From contig NZ_JBHLJR010000001.1 of NCBI RefSeq assembly GCF_043677095.1, positions 434,001 to 498,000 on the forward strand: a stretch of 64,000 nt of DNA, in the 5' to 3' direction. The position numbers were made by a program, and so were the translations under genes. The notes beneath the pieces were generated by a model, which saw nothing but the letters and a program-made list of their open reading frames with translations, had not been told where the DNA came from and searched no databases. Shown one piece after another: positions 50,875 to 59,235 of the stretch. This DNA comes from Natronococcus roseus. GTDB taxonomy: Archaea > Halobacteriota > Halobacteria > Halobacteriales > Natrialbaceae. Within the stretch, counting starts at the first letter, position 1. The number at the start of each line of letters is the position of its first letter.

Positions 50875-51981
50875 ATGTCCCAGTACGACGCCGACAGACG
50901 TTCGTTCATGCAACTGGCGGGAATCGCCGGCGGAGCCACCCTTACGAGCAACGCCACCGCAGCTACCGACGAGATGGAGGGATCGAACGAATCCGACGAA
51001 CGCGGGGAGTATGACGGCACGGTGGTCCAGGTACTGAGCATGGGCGGCACGATCGCGAGCACGCCGGGCGACGGCGGCGCCTCGCCGTCCGAGAGCGGCG
51101 AGGCGCTGATCGAGTCGGTGCCGGAGCTCGAAGAGTACGCCGACGAGATCCTGGTCGACCAGGTCACCCAGCTCGGGAGCTTCAACCTCGAGCAGGAACA
51201 CGTCGCCGAACTCGGCGAGAAGGCACGGCAGGTCGAGGACGTCGCCGACGGGATCGTCGTCACCCACGGCACCGACACGATGGAGGAGTCGGCCTACCAC
51301 CTCGATCTGGCCCTCGATCTGGACCTCCCGATCGTCTTCACCGGCGCCCAGCGCCGCCCCGACGAGGTCAGTACCGACGGCCCCGCGAACCTCGTCACGT
51401 CGTTTCGCGCCGCGACTCACGACGAGATCCGAAGCGGCGTCTACATCGCGTTCAACGAGGAGCTCCACGCGGCCCGCGACGTGACGAAAGGCCACACCCG
51501 AAAGCTCGAGACGTTCGAGTCGCCGGACAAGGGCCCGGTCGCGCAGTTCACCCGTGACGACGTGCGGCTGTACCGGGAGCCGGGGAGCGACACCGAGTCG
51601 ATCGACGCGCTGCGGGCGGAGAAGACCGTCCCGATCGTCGCCTCCGGTCAGGGGATGAGCGACCGACAGCTTCGGTTCGCGATCGAGGAGGACGCCGACG
51701 GGATCGTCCTCGACGGGTTCGGCCTCGGGAACACGAGCGAGACGCTGAGCGACGCCGTTCGCGACGCGATCGAGAGCGGAATTCCCGTCGTCGTGACGTC
51801 GCGGTCCCACGCCGGGTCGCTCGCCGCGATCTACGGCAACGGCGGCGGCGAGACGCTTCGGGATCACGGCGCCATCAGCGGCGACGATCTGCCGGCACAC
51901 AAGGCGCGGATCAAGCTGCTGCTGGCGCTCGAGGCCCGCGACGGTGTGGATAGCGTTCGGGAGTGCTTCGGCTCCTGGTAA
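50875..51981 (+). CDS. L-asparaginase (type II-like), probably exported
   Basis: A 368-aa asparaginase/glutaminase-type amidohydrolase. Both threonine active-site regions are present: VLSMGGTIASTPGDGG near residue 60 and DGIVVTHGTDTMEESAYHL near 128, followed by VFTGAQRRPDEVSTDG. The N-terminus (QYDADRRSFMQLAGIAGGAT) is a Tat-type signal, so the enzyme acts outside the cytoplasm. TTATTTT at 50845-50851 lies about 27 nt upstream and is the probable TATA box, which supports ATG 50875. Confidence 0.93.
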   Translation: MSQYDADRRSFMQLAGIAGGATLTSNATAATDEMEGSNESDERGEYDGTVVQVLSMGGTIASTPGDGGASPSESGEALIESVPELEEYADEILVDQVTQLGSFNLEQEHVAELGEKARQVEDVADGIVVTHGTDTMEESAYHLDLALDLDLPIVFTGAQRRPDEVSTDGPANLVTSFRAATHDEIRSGVYIAFNEELHAARDVTKGHTRKLETFESPDKGPVAQFTRDDVRLYREPGSDTESIDALRAEKTVPIVASGQGMSDRQLRFAIEEDADGIVLDGFGLGNTSETLSDAVRDAIESGIPVVVTSRSHAGSLAAIYGNGGGETLRDHGAISGDDLPAHKARIKLLLALEARDGVDSVRECFGSW

Positions 51982-52056
51982 CGGCCGGATCCGAACGACG
52001 CAAGAACGAGCGGACGCGGGTCAGTCGACGTCTCCTCGATCGAACGCGTAGCGGGC

Positions 52057-52305
52057 TTACTCGAGCGCCTCGAGAAACTCGTCGAGCGTGTCGGTGAGTT
52101 CGTCGACCTCCCTCCCGTCCTCCTCGGTGGAGTAGCGAACGATGTAGACGTCGTTCTCGTTGGCGTCGTGCGTCCCGTCGACCTCCTCGACGCCCTTCCA
52201 GATCCCCGTTACTTCGACTTCGCCGTGTCGCTCGTGCTCGTAGGTCTCCTCCCGTTCGACCACCTGCTCGCCATCCGATCCCGGCTGCTCGTCGGACTCA
52301 CCCAT
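52057..52305 (-). CDS. Small acidic haloarchaeal protein
   Basis: An 82-aa, very acidic soluble protein (VVEREETYEHERHGEVEVTG, WKGVEEVDGTH, VYIVRYSTEEDGREVDELTD). It looks like a small beta-barrel with a C-terminal helix, seen in many haloarchaea without a known role. Its start overlaps the end of a possible smaller gene (52298-52411). Confidence 0.68.
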   Translation of the reverse strand: MGESDEQPGSDGEQVVEREETYEHERHGEVEVTGIWKGVEEVDGTHDANENDVYIVRYSTEEDGREVDELTDTLDEFLEALE

Positions 52306-52411
52306 TGGCTTGCTTGCGGTCGTCGGTGTCCCCCTCGAGCAGTTCCCCTTCCCTGGCCGCGGTGTCGACTCCGTCGAATCGGATCGACACCTGGCGCTCG
52401 TTTCGCATCAT
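52298..52411 (-). CDS. Possible 37-aa protein upstream of the acidic protein
   Basis: A short frame from ATG 52411 reads MMRNERQVSIRFDGVDTAAR followed by EGELLEGDTDDRKQANG and a TGA that overlaps the next start by 8 nt. Its composition is acidic and natural for a haloarchaeon, and the overlap suggests coupling. It is a guess that it is translated. Confidence 0.4.
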   Translation of the reverse strand: MMRNERQVSIRFDGVDTAAREGELLEGDTDDRKQANG

Positions 52412-52475
52412 AGTACTCCGTTCGAACGGGACGATGGTGAGTCTGACTTTTACTCTCGTAACGCATTTATAAGAG

Positions 52476-53126
52476 TTAGTCCGAGCGTCGAATCAATGTA
52501 CTCGCGATTAACCGTCTGGTTCCGCGCTGGAGCCGAGAGGCGAGCGCCTGCCGGGAGATCTCGAGTTCGTCGGCGACCTCCCTCTGGGTAACCTCGCGCG
52601 GGGAGTCGTAGAACCCGCGGGCGTATGCCAGCGTCAGCGCTTCCCGCTGGGCTTCGGTGAGGTCGTACTCCTGGCCCGACTCGAGCGGCGAGAGCGCGTG
52701 GAGCTGGGTCAGCTCCACCGGGATGTCGTGGCGCTTGCAGTAGGACTGAAACGCCGAGACGTCCCGCTGTTCGGTTCCGCGGACCTCGAAGGTCCATTTC
52801 CCCTCCTTGCCGACGGCCGAGACGAGCGCCACGTCGGTCTCGAGGATCGCGGTGAGGACGCTCTCGTATTCGAAGTCCCAGTCGATGCGGACGAACACCG
52901 CGCCGTCGACGTCATCGACGATCCGGAGGTCGTCGATCCCCGGGTGGTCGATCCCCTCCAGATCGATCTCCGACGACCCTTCTTCCTGCAGCCAAAAGTA
53001 CGGGATCAATACGTCGTTCGTCGGAACGACGCGATCCAGCTCGATCCTCGCCGCCGGAAACTTCGAGAACACCTCGGCGAGCGGGAACTCACCCTCCGTC
53101 GCGGTAAACGAGGCTTCGATCGCCAT
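52476..53126 (-). CDS. Bacterio-opsin-activator-type HTH-10 regulator
   Basis: A 216-aa regulator with an N-terminal Bat-like sensing domain (MAIEASFTATEGEFPLAEVF, then LVSAVGKEGKWTFEVRGTEQ) and a C-terminal HTH_10 domain (LTEAQREALTLAYARGFYD, then REVTQREVADELEISRQALA). It is the second of this family in the window (other at 12243). ATG 53126 is chosen over a longer frame to 53195 because homology starts with MAIEASF. Target genes unknown. Confidence 0.92.
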   Translation of the reverse strand: MAIEASFTATEGEFPLAEVFSKFPAARIELDRVVPTNDVLIPYFWLQEEGSSEIDLEGIDHPGIDDLRIVDDVDGAVFVRIDWDFEYESVLTAILETDVALVSAVGKEGKWTFEVRGTEQRDVSAFQSYCKRHDIPVELTQLHALSPLESGQEYDLTEAQREALTLAYARGFYDSPREVTQREVADELEISRQALASRLQRGTRRLIASTLIRRSD

Positions 53127-53232
53127 AGCGAAACTCGTCGCGAGCGGGGAAAGCTCTACCGCAGACGTCGCGGCTCGTTGCCGGCGACAGACCACCGGAG
53201 GGAGTCACTCGAGCGCTCCGACCGGAGCGTAG

Positions 53233-54243
53233 TCAGTCGCCGGCCTCCCGTTCCGGGGTCGGCTCCTCCCCGACGGCGTCCGGATCGACGGTGCGGCCGC
53301 TGAACGGCAACGCTCGCTGTAGTCTCCGGACTGCCCTCGAGTCGTCGAGTTCGGCCGCGACGTACGGTGCAGCGATCGCACCGCCGAAGGCGACCGCAAA
53401 CCCGACCGTCTCGAGGATCGCGAGCAGGCTCACCGTCAGCGTTCCGGCGATCACGAACCCGCCCTCGACGGCGATCAGCGCGTTGAGCAGCCTGACGACC
53501 GCCAACAGCGGGAGCACGAGCAGCCCCAGCAGGAGGAGTGAGGCCCCCAGCGGGTCGGCGTCCCGGTTCTCGAGAGCCGACCACGTCAGGAGCCCGCCCA
53601 GCGACGCGCCGATCGCCATCGTCGTGTACTCCTCGGAGCCGAGCGCGAACGCGGCGACCGCGATCGCAAGCGAGAGCGCGAACATCGGCGTGACCGACCG
53701 ATTCGTGATCCGGAGGGCGACGGCGACGAGTCCGAGTCCCAACAGCGCGCCGAGGATCACGTCGCCGAGGTAGTGGACCCCGAGGACGACCCGCGAGAAC
53801 GGGATCGCGACGATCAGCGCGGCCGCAACCGCGTAGCGCTGCCAGCGTTTTCCGACGTTCATCACGACGGCCAGCGCGCCGTAGACCGACGCGGCGCCCA
53901 TCGCGTGGGCGCTGGGCGTGCTCCAGCCCGGGTACGTCTCCGGGGCGAACGCCAGCGGTGGGTCGGCCGCGTACAGCGGTCGCTGCACCTCGAGGATCCC
54001 TTTGAGTCCCGCGACGAGCGCGAGGGTCGTCACGGCGATCGCGAGCACCATCGCCCGATCGTGGCGGTCCTCCGCCGCGCCGAACCAGTACAGCAGGGCC
54101 GCGACGGCCACGAGGGTCGCGCCGTCGCCGAGGGCGGTTAGGACGCCGAACGCGTCGACCGCGATCGGTGGCAGCGCCTCGTTGACCGCTCTGTTCACCT
54201 CCGGGCCGAAGAAGAACGTGGGCAGGTCTCGCCCCTCGCTCAT
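53233..54243 (-). CDS. PAP2 family membrane phosphatase
   Basis: A 336-aa membrane protein with an N-terminal PAP2 domain and extra C-terminal helices. The three phosphatase signatures are GLKGILEVQRP (K...RP), STPSAHAMGAA (PSxH) and FSRVVLGVHYLGDVILG (SR...H...D). It likely dephosphorylates a lipid phosphate or polyprenyl diphosphate at the outer face of the membrane. The acidic C-terminal tail (DAVGEEPTPEREAGD) is cytoplasmic. Start ATG 54243. Confidence 0.94.
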   Translation of the reverse strand: MSEGRDLPTFFFGPEVNRAVNEALPPIAVDAFGVLTALGDGATLVAVAALLYWFGAAEDRHDRAMVLAIAVTTLALVAGLKGILEVQRPLYAADPPLAFAPETYPGWSTPSAHAMGAASVYGALAVVMNVGKRWQRYAVAAALIVAIPFSRVVLGVHYLGDVILGALLGLGLVAVALRITNRSVTPMFALSLAIAVAAFALGSEEYTTMAIGASLGGLLTWSALENRDADPLGASLLLLGLLVLPLLAVVRLLNALIAVEGGFVIAGTLTVSLLAILETVGFAVAFGGAIAAPYVAAELDDSRAVRRLQRALPFSGRTVDPDAVGEEPTPEREAGD

Positions 54244-54304
54244 CGTCCGTATCGTTTCGAGGACGACTTACTTGACTCCGGGGCCGGCTCGCCTCGCGAA
54301 CACG

Positions 54305-54496
54305 TTAGTTCTCGGTGAACCGTCTGAGTCCGACGCCGGCGAGCGTCAGAAGGGCGCCGAGGACGATTCCGAGTGGCGGCGGTAGCGGGACGACCCTCGC
54401 GAGACCTACGAGGATAACGATGGTCGAAAGTCGAGTCACGGGGAACGTATCGCGGCTATCCGGAAAAAGCCACTGCGCGCGTGAGCGAAGGGACAT
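54305..54496 (-). CDS. Small membrane protein
   Basis: A 63-aa product with a polar N-terminus (SLRSRAQWLFPDSRD) and two short hydrophobic segments (TIVILVGLARVV and LGIVLGALLTLAGVGL). No family recognised. ATG 54496 is chosen; it lies upstream of the PAP2 gene on the same strand after a 61-nt gap and may share its transcript. Confidence 0.55.
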   Translation of the reverse strand: MSLRSRAQWLFPDSRDTFPVTRLSTIVILVGLARVVPLPPPLGIVLGALLTLAGVGLRRFTEN

Positions 54497-54623
54497 CGTG
54501 TGTGTCGAACGAGAGTATCGTTCACGGACCCTCTCGATGCACCGACGACCGTCGATGTCCAATCGACACGCAGGAACACTGCCGATGAATTAAGGGGCTC
54601 TCCGCTGTACGGTGTTCATATCA

Positions 54624-56483
54624 ATGTCCGAGACGCTCCCCTCGGTGTACGGCGGCGAGATCCTCCACGTCGACCTCGAGACCGGCGATACCGAGATCGA
54701 ATCGATCGACCCTCAGGACGCCCGGCGATTCCTCGGCGGGAACGGGTTCGTCGCCAAGCAGGTCGCCGAACACGTTCCCGTCGACGCGGATCCGTTCGAT
54801 CCGGAGAACGTGCTGGCGCTTGCGGTCGGGCCGATGAACGCAACCCCGTTCCAGTCGACGTCGCGCGGCGTCGTCGGCTTCGTGAGCCCGATGACGAACG
54901 GCTTTTTCGATTCGACCTTCGGCGGCACGTTACCGCAGGCGCTGAAGACGACCGGGTTCGACGGCGTCGTGCTCCACGGCGCCGCCGAGGAACACTCGTA
55001 CGTCGTCGTCGACGAGGACGGCGCCGAGGTGAAATCGGCCGACGGCCTCGAGGGAACCGAGACCTACGAGACGTGCCAGGAGGTTCGCGACCGCGAGGGC
55101 GTCGGCTACGACACGCACGTCCTCGCGAACGGGCCGGCGGGCGAGAACCAGGTCCGGTACGCCTGTTTAGTCCACGAATCGGAGATTCGCGAGGGCGTCG
55201 CCGGCCGCGGCGGCGCGGGCGCGGTGCTCGGCTCGAAGAACGTGAAGGCCATCGCGGTCCAGGGCGGCGACTTCCAGCCGGAGCCCGCCGGCGACCTCCA
55301 GGGGCGGGCGGTCCAGCAGATGGGGCGGCTGATGGAGGAGACCGAGATGCTCCAGGAGTACGGCACTTCGGGGCTGGTTAACCCGATCAACGAGATGGGC
55401 AAACTCGGCCACCGGAACATGCAGACCGAGCAGGCCGACGCCGACGACGCCGAGGCGGTAAGCGGCGAGACCCTGTACGAGGAGTACGTCACCGAGGACA
55501 CCACCTGCGCGAACTGCGCGGTCAAGTGCGGCAAGCACGTCTCGGTCGAATCCGAGGGGATCACCGAGGGGAAGATCCCGGAGTTCGAGTCGCTGTTCGG
55601 GACGGCGACACTCCAGGAGGTCTACGACCCAGAGCGCGTCATCAAGGCCAACGACCTCTGTGACCGACTCGGCATGGACACGATCTCGTGGGGCGTCACG
55701 GTCGCGTTCGCCCGGGAGTGTTACGAGAAGGGTCTGCTCGACGACGACGACTCGCCCCACCTCGAGTTCGGGGACGCCGACGGACTGGTCGAACTCGCCC
55801 GGCGAACGGCCGAGCGCGAGGACTTCGGCGACGACCTCGCCGAGGGCTCGTTCCGGCTGGCCGAGTCCCTCGACGACGAGGCCGACCGCTACCTCTACGG
55901 CGCCAAGGGTCTCGAGTTCGCGGCCCACTCCGCGCGCGGCCTGAAGGGGATGAGCATCGGCTACGCGACGGCGACGCGCGGAGGCTCTCACCACGACACC
56001 CGACCCACCCTCCAGTACGACGGCAACCACGACGACACGACCGAGGGAACCCCCGAGTTCGCCGCCCGAACCCAGCACTTCACCGCGCTGGGCGATTCGC
56101 TGACCCAGTGTCGGTTCGTCAGCGAAGCGGGCTGGGGCGCCCGGGTCAACGAGCGCTACGCGGAGGCGATCGGCCTCGCGACCGGCTGGGAGCTCTCGAC
56201 GGAGGACGTCGAGAGGATCGGCGAGCGGATCTACAACCTCGAGCGCCTGATCAACGTCGCCCGCGGCGTCGCCGACCGCGGGACGGACACGCTCCCCCAC
56301 CGGACGATGCACGAGCCGATCCCCGACGGCCCCTCCGAGGGGATGTACTGTCCGCCCGAGGAGCTCGAGGGGATGCTCGACGAGTACTACGAGTTCCGCG
56401 GCTGGAACGACAACGGCCACCCGACGACCGACACCGTCGAGCGCCTCGACCTGGCCGACGTCGCCGAGCGCGTCGCCGACTGA
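54624..56483 (+). CDS. aor: Aldehyde:ferredoxin oxidoreductase family tungsto-enzyme
   Basis: A 619-aa AOR-family protein, which oxidises aldehydes to acids with ferredoxin and a bis-tungstopterin cofactor. Pterin-binding stretches include GNGFVAKQVAEHV and GVAGRGGAGAVLGSKNVKAI. The [4Fe-4S] ligands are CANCAVKC (Cx2Cx3C) and a distant Cys in GDSLTQCRFV. Its stop overlaps the start of a MoaD-like gene by one base, and a fused MoeA plus a second MoeA lie elsewhere in the window. Start ATG 54624. It is close in length to characterised archaeal AORs. Confidence 0.94.
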   Translation: MSETLPSVYGGEILHVDLETGDTEIESIDPQDARRFLGGNGFVAKQVAEHVPVDADPFDPENVLALAVGPMNATPFQSTSRGVVGFVSPMTNGFFDSTFGGTLPQALKTTGFDGVVLHGAAEEHSYVVVDEDGAEVKSADGLEGTETYETCQEVRDREGVGYDTHVLANGPAGENQVRYACLVHESEIREGVAGRGGAGAVLGSKNVKAIAVQGGDFQPEPAGDLQGRAVQQMGRLMEETEMLQEYGTSGLVNPINEMGKLGHRNMQTEQADADDAEAVSGETLYEEYVTEDTTCANCAVKCGKHVSVESEGITEGKIPEFESLFGTATLQEVYDPERVIKANDLCDRLGMDTISWGVTVAFARECYEKGLLDDDDSPHLEFGDADGLVELARRTAEREDFGDDLAEGSFRLAESLDDEADRYLYGAKGLEFAAHSARGLKGMSIGYATATRGGSHHDTRPTLQYDGNHDDTTEGTPEFAARTQHFTALGDSLTQCRFVSEAGWGARVNERYAEAIGLATGWELSTEDVERIGERIYNLERLINVARGVADRGTDTLPHRTMHEPIPDGPSEGMYCPPEELEGMLDEYYEFRGWNDNGHPTTDTVERLDLADVAERVAD

Positions 56484-56764
56484 TGGAGCTCGAGCTCCGG
56501 TACTTCGCGATGATTCGCGAGGCCGTCGGCGAGCGGACGACGACTCGTGAGTTCGACTCGGGAACGACCGTTCGGGACGTCCTCGCCGCGCTCGAGAACG
56601 ACCATCCCGACCTCGAGGGGACGCTGCTCGCCGACGACGGGACGATCGCTCGGAGCGTCACGGTGTTACGAAACGGGATCAACGTGACCCACCTCGGACG
56701 CGGCGCGACCGAGCTGGCCGACGGCGACACGCTCTCGATCACGCCGCCCGTGACCGGCGGGTGA
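56483..56764 (+). CDS. MoaD/ThiS-like sulfur-carrier protein
   Basis: A 93-aa ubiquitin-fold protein ending in the di-glycine motif (SITPPVTGG), typical of MoaD, the small subunit of molybdopterin synthase. Other features are LELRYFAMIREAVGERTTT and VLRNGINVTHLGRGATEL. The ATG overlaps the AOR stop by one base (TGATG). AOR-linked MoaD proteins are thought to serve tungstopterin for that enzyme. Haloarchaeal SAMPs of the same fold also modify proteins, so a dual role is possible. Confidence 0.93.
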   Translation: MELELRYFAMIREAVGERTTTREFDSGTTVRDVLAALENDHPDLEGTLLADDGTIARSVTVLRNGINVTHLGRGATELADGDTLSITPPVTGG

Positions 56765-56847
56765 ACGGCGCCGAGCCTCGGTGAGCGATCGCCGTCGCTA
56801 TCGATAATGGTGAACCTTCTTGAACACGCTTTGCGTTGGCACAACAC

Positions 56848-58074
56848 ATGTCCGAGCTCACGCACGGAACGCGTACCGTGGTCTCGCCGGGAAAGACGCT
56901 GTTCGGTACCGACGCCAGCGAGCGGATCGGCGAGTACGCCGATCGATACGGGGAGACGGCGCTCGTGGTCGCCTCCGAGATGATCTACGACATCCACGGC
57001 GAGCGAATCGTCGAGAACCTCGAGGCGAGCGGCGTCGAGACGGCGCTGTACACCGGCGTCAGACCCGATCCGACGGTCGAGAACGTAGAGAACGCCTTCG
57101 AGGTCTGGGAGGACCGAGACTGCGACGTCATCGTCACGCTCGGGGGCGGCTCCTCGATCGACGTCGGCAAATCGGTCGGCATCCTCGCGGCTAACGACGG
57201 CGACCTCCGGGAGTTCGGCGTCGACAAGGCGGGCTACGAGGGCGTTCCGAACCCGGCGCCGCCGATTCTCGCGGTCAACACGACGGCGGGAACCGGCAGC
57301 GAGACGACCCGCACGGCCGTGCTGACCGACGAGTCCACCGCCACGAAGTTCATCATCGTCTCCGAGAACATCGTTCCCGACGTCGCCATCGAGGACCCCG
57401 AGCTGACCCGGTCGCTCCCGAAGAGCCACACCGCGTTCACCGGAATCGACGCCTTCGCCCACGCCATCGAGGCGTTCACCTCGGTCGAGAGCTACCCCAT
57501 TACGGACGAGTACGCTCGCAGCGCGATGGAGCGCATCGTCGACTCGCTGCCGGCCGCCTGGGCCAACGGCGACGACATCGAGGCCCGCTCGGAGATGATG
57601 ATCGGGCAGTTCCACGCCGGCAAGGCCTTCGGCAACTCGTCGGTCGCGCTCATCCACGGGATGGCCCGCCCGCTCGGCGCACAGTTGCACATCCCACACG
57701 GGCTGGCGAACGGGCTCATCCTCCCCTACGTCGTCGAGTTCAACCAGCTTGCCGCACCCGGGAAGTACGCCGAGGTCGCCCGGATGCTCGGAGTCGCCGA
57801 CGAAACCGACGCCGACCGCGTGGCCGCTCGTCGGGCCAGCGACGGCGTCGAGCAGCTCTGTGAGGATATCTCGCTCACCGGCTACCTCGACGAGTTCGGC
57901 GAGGTTCCAGACCGCGAGGCCTATCTCGAGGTCGTCCCGAGGATGACCCAGGACGCCTTCGACTCGGGCTCGCCGGACAACAACCCCCGGAAGCCGACCC
58001 GGGACGAACTCGAGGCGCTCTTCGAGCGGGTGTACGACGACGCGCTCGCGCCCGACAGCCGGCGCCGGTCCTGA
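56848..58074 (+). CDS. Iron-containing alcohol dehydrogenase
   Basis: A 408-aa group III (Fe-ADH/butanol dehydrogenase-like) enzyme that interconverts alcohols and aldehydes with NAD(P). The cofactor motif is TLGGGSSIDVGKSVGILA; NTTAGTGSETTRTAVLT is a family signature; metal ligands are in FTGIDAFAHAIEAF and LIHGMARPLGAQLHIPHGLA. It follows the AOR-MoaD pair after 83 nt, so aldehyde produced or used here may be shared between the two enzymes. Start ATG 56848. Confidence 0.95.
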   Translation: MSELTHGTRTVVSPGKTLFGTDASERIGEYADRYGETALVVASEMIYDIHGERIVENLEASGVETALYTGVRPDPTVENVENAFEVWEDRDCDVIVTLGGGSSIDVGKSVGILAANDGDLREFGVDKAGYEGVPNPAPPILAVNTTAGTGSETTRTAVLTDESTATKFIIVSENIVPDVAIEDPELTRSLPKSHTAFTGIDAFAHAIEAFTSVESYPITDEYARSAMERIVDSLPAAWANGDDIEARSEMMIGQFHAGKAFGNSSVALIHGMARPLGAQLHIPHGLANGLILPYVVEFNQLAAPGKYAEVARMLGVADETDADRVAARRASDGVEQLCEDISLTGYLDEFGEVPDREAYLEVVPRMTQDAFDSGSPDNNPRKPTRDELEALFERVYDDALAPDSRRRS

Positions 58075-58207
58075 GCAGCTCGGTAACTGCTCGGGGAACT
58101 GCCCGTAACGCGGCCTCGACGCACCGACGAGTTGCGGACACTCGATTCGGCGCGGGAACCCACTCCATAATCGAACCAGCGACCGAACACCCATCGTGTG
58201 CAACGTT

Positions 58208-58220
58208 CACAATTATTGTG
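58208..58220 (+). promoter_or_regulatory. Palindrome CACAAT-T-ATTGTG in the promoter of the zinc-finger gene
   Basis: A perfect 13-nt palindrome centred 29 nt before the ATG at 58243. It overlaps the place where the TATA box should be (AATTATT), so a dimeric protein bound here would block transcription factor TBP. The zinc-finger protein itself or another regulator could bind. Confidence 0.5.
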
Positions 58221-58242
58221 GCGGATGTTGGGACTGACGTGT

Positions 58243-58395
58243 ATGGTAATGGACCCGCGAGACGACGAGAACGTCGAAGAATCGAGCGCGTTCCCCTGTC
58301 CGGTCTGCGAGGAGGCCTTCGACTCCCAGCAGAAACTGGCGGAACACGGCGAGAACGAGCACGAAGATACTGATATCGGTTCGAAACAGCCCTGA
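58243..58395 (+). CDS. Small C2H2 zinc-finger protein
   Basis: A 50-aa acidic protein with one C2H2-type finger: FPCPVCEEAFDSQQKLAEHG then ENEHED (CxxC, then His with four residues to the next His). Haloarchaeal micro-proteins of this kind can regulate transcription or bind nucleic acid. ATG 58243 (MVMDPRDD) is preferred as it suits a leaderless start behind the palindromic promoter; a second ATG two codons later is also possible. Confidence 0.78.
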   Translation: MVMDPRDDENVEESSAFPCPVCEEAFDSQQKLAEHGENEHEDTDIGSKQP

Positions 58396-58481
58396 TCGAA
58401 CGCTGGCGTACGCACGACGCGAATTCGGCGGGTACAATTAAGTAGTACGACGTTGATAAGTATAGTAACGGAGAGTTGACT

Positions 58482-58748
58482 GTGTCTCTCACTGATAATC
58501 CGCGCCCGCCGCTCCCGTCGTGGATCACGGACGCCTACGAGGTGCTGTCGACCCGGATCGTCGGCTCGAGCACCGGCCACGACGGGGTTCCGGCGATCGA
58601 TCGCGAGCGGGCGGTGACAGTTCTCACTGGCGTCGAGGAGCTCGCGCTCGAGCGGGTCGACGCCGAGCACGCGATCACGCGACTGCTCGAGCGGGGCTAC
58701 CTCTACGAGGTCGACGGCGAGCTGCGCGTGACCAGCCGCTCCGACTGA
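58482..58748 (+). CDS. Haloarchaeal small conserved protein, wHTH-like
   Basis: An 88-aa soluble protein with a predicted winged-helix-like layout (ERAVTVLTGVEELALERVDA, then HAITRLLERGYLYEVDGELR). The final part suggests a beta-wing. I recall similar unnamed haloarchaeal proteins. GTG 58482 is taken as start; ACAATTAAGT (58434-58443) may be its TATA box. Confidence 0.65.
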   Translation: MSLTDNPRPPLPSWITDAYEVLSTRIVGSSTGHDGVPAIDRERAVTVLTGVEELALERVDAEHAITRLLERGYLYEVDGELRVTSRSD

Positions 58749-58820
58749 CCGTCGATGTCGCGACCCGCGTTCGCCCCCGTCCGCAAGGTGTGGCGCTCCA
58801 ACAGTACCCAGCGATGCGGC

Positions 58821-59204
58821 TCAGGACCGTTCGTCCTCGCGTCGGATCCGATCCCGGCGCTTCTCGAACTCCTCGTCGGAGAGCTCGCCGCGAGCGTACG
58901 CGACTCGCAACACTTCGAGTGCAGGATCCGAGCGACGGCTCGAGGAGTCGACGCGAACGCTGTACGGCAGGTAGCCGACGCCGAGGATCACCGCCACCGG
59001 GAACAGCCACAACAGGACTACGAGCTACCCGATTCCTACCGTTCCGTTCCGAATTCACATGTGATCCCCGCCCCACAGCCCGATCATCGGAACGGCCAGC
59101 AGCATCAGCAAAACCGACAGCAAGAACAGGACGGCGAGAACGAGCAGCAGGGTTCGGACGACCGTTTCGTCGGCAGCCGTACGGGGACGTTCGACGGCGA
59201 TCAC
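58821..59204 (-). pseudogene. SHOCT membrane protein, decayed copy with two in-frame stops
   Basis: The minus strand from GTG 59204 reads VIAVERPRTAADETVVRTLL, a first membrane helix and IGLWGGDHM, then a TGA (59055-59057), IRNGTVGIG, a TAG (59025-59027), and a second helix VVLLWLFPVAVILGVGYLPY with RRSDPALEVLRVAYARGELS DEEFE at the end (short space added). All parts are in one frame. Compared with the intact gene at 46657-47013, the first stop replaces a Trp codon of the loop. It is a clear pseudogene of a SHOCT paralogue. Confidence 0.85.
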
Positions 59205-59235
59205 CAACGTATCGAACGGGCGCTTTCGCGGCCAG

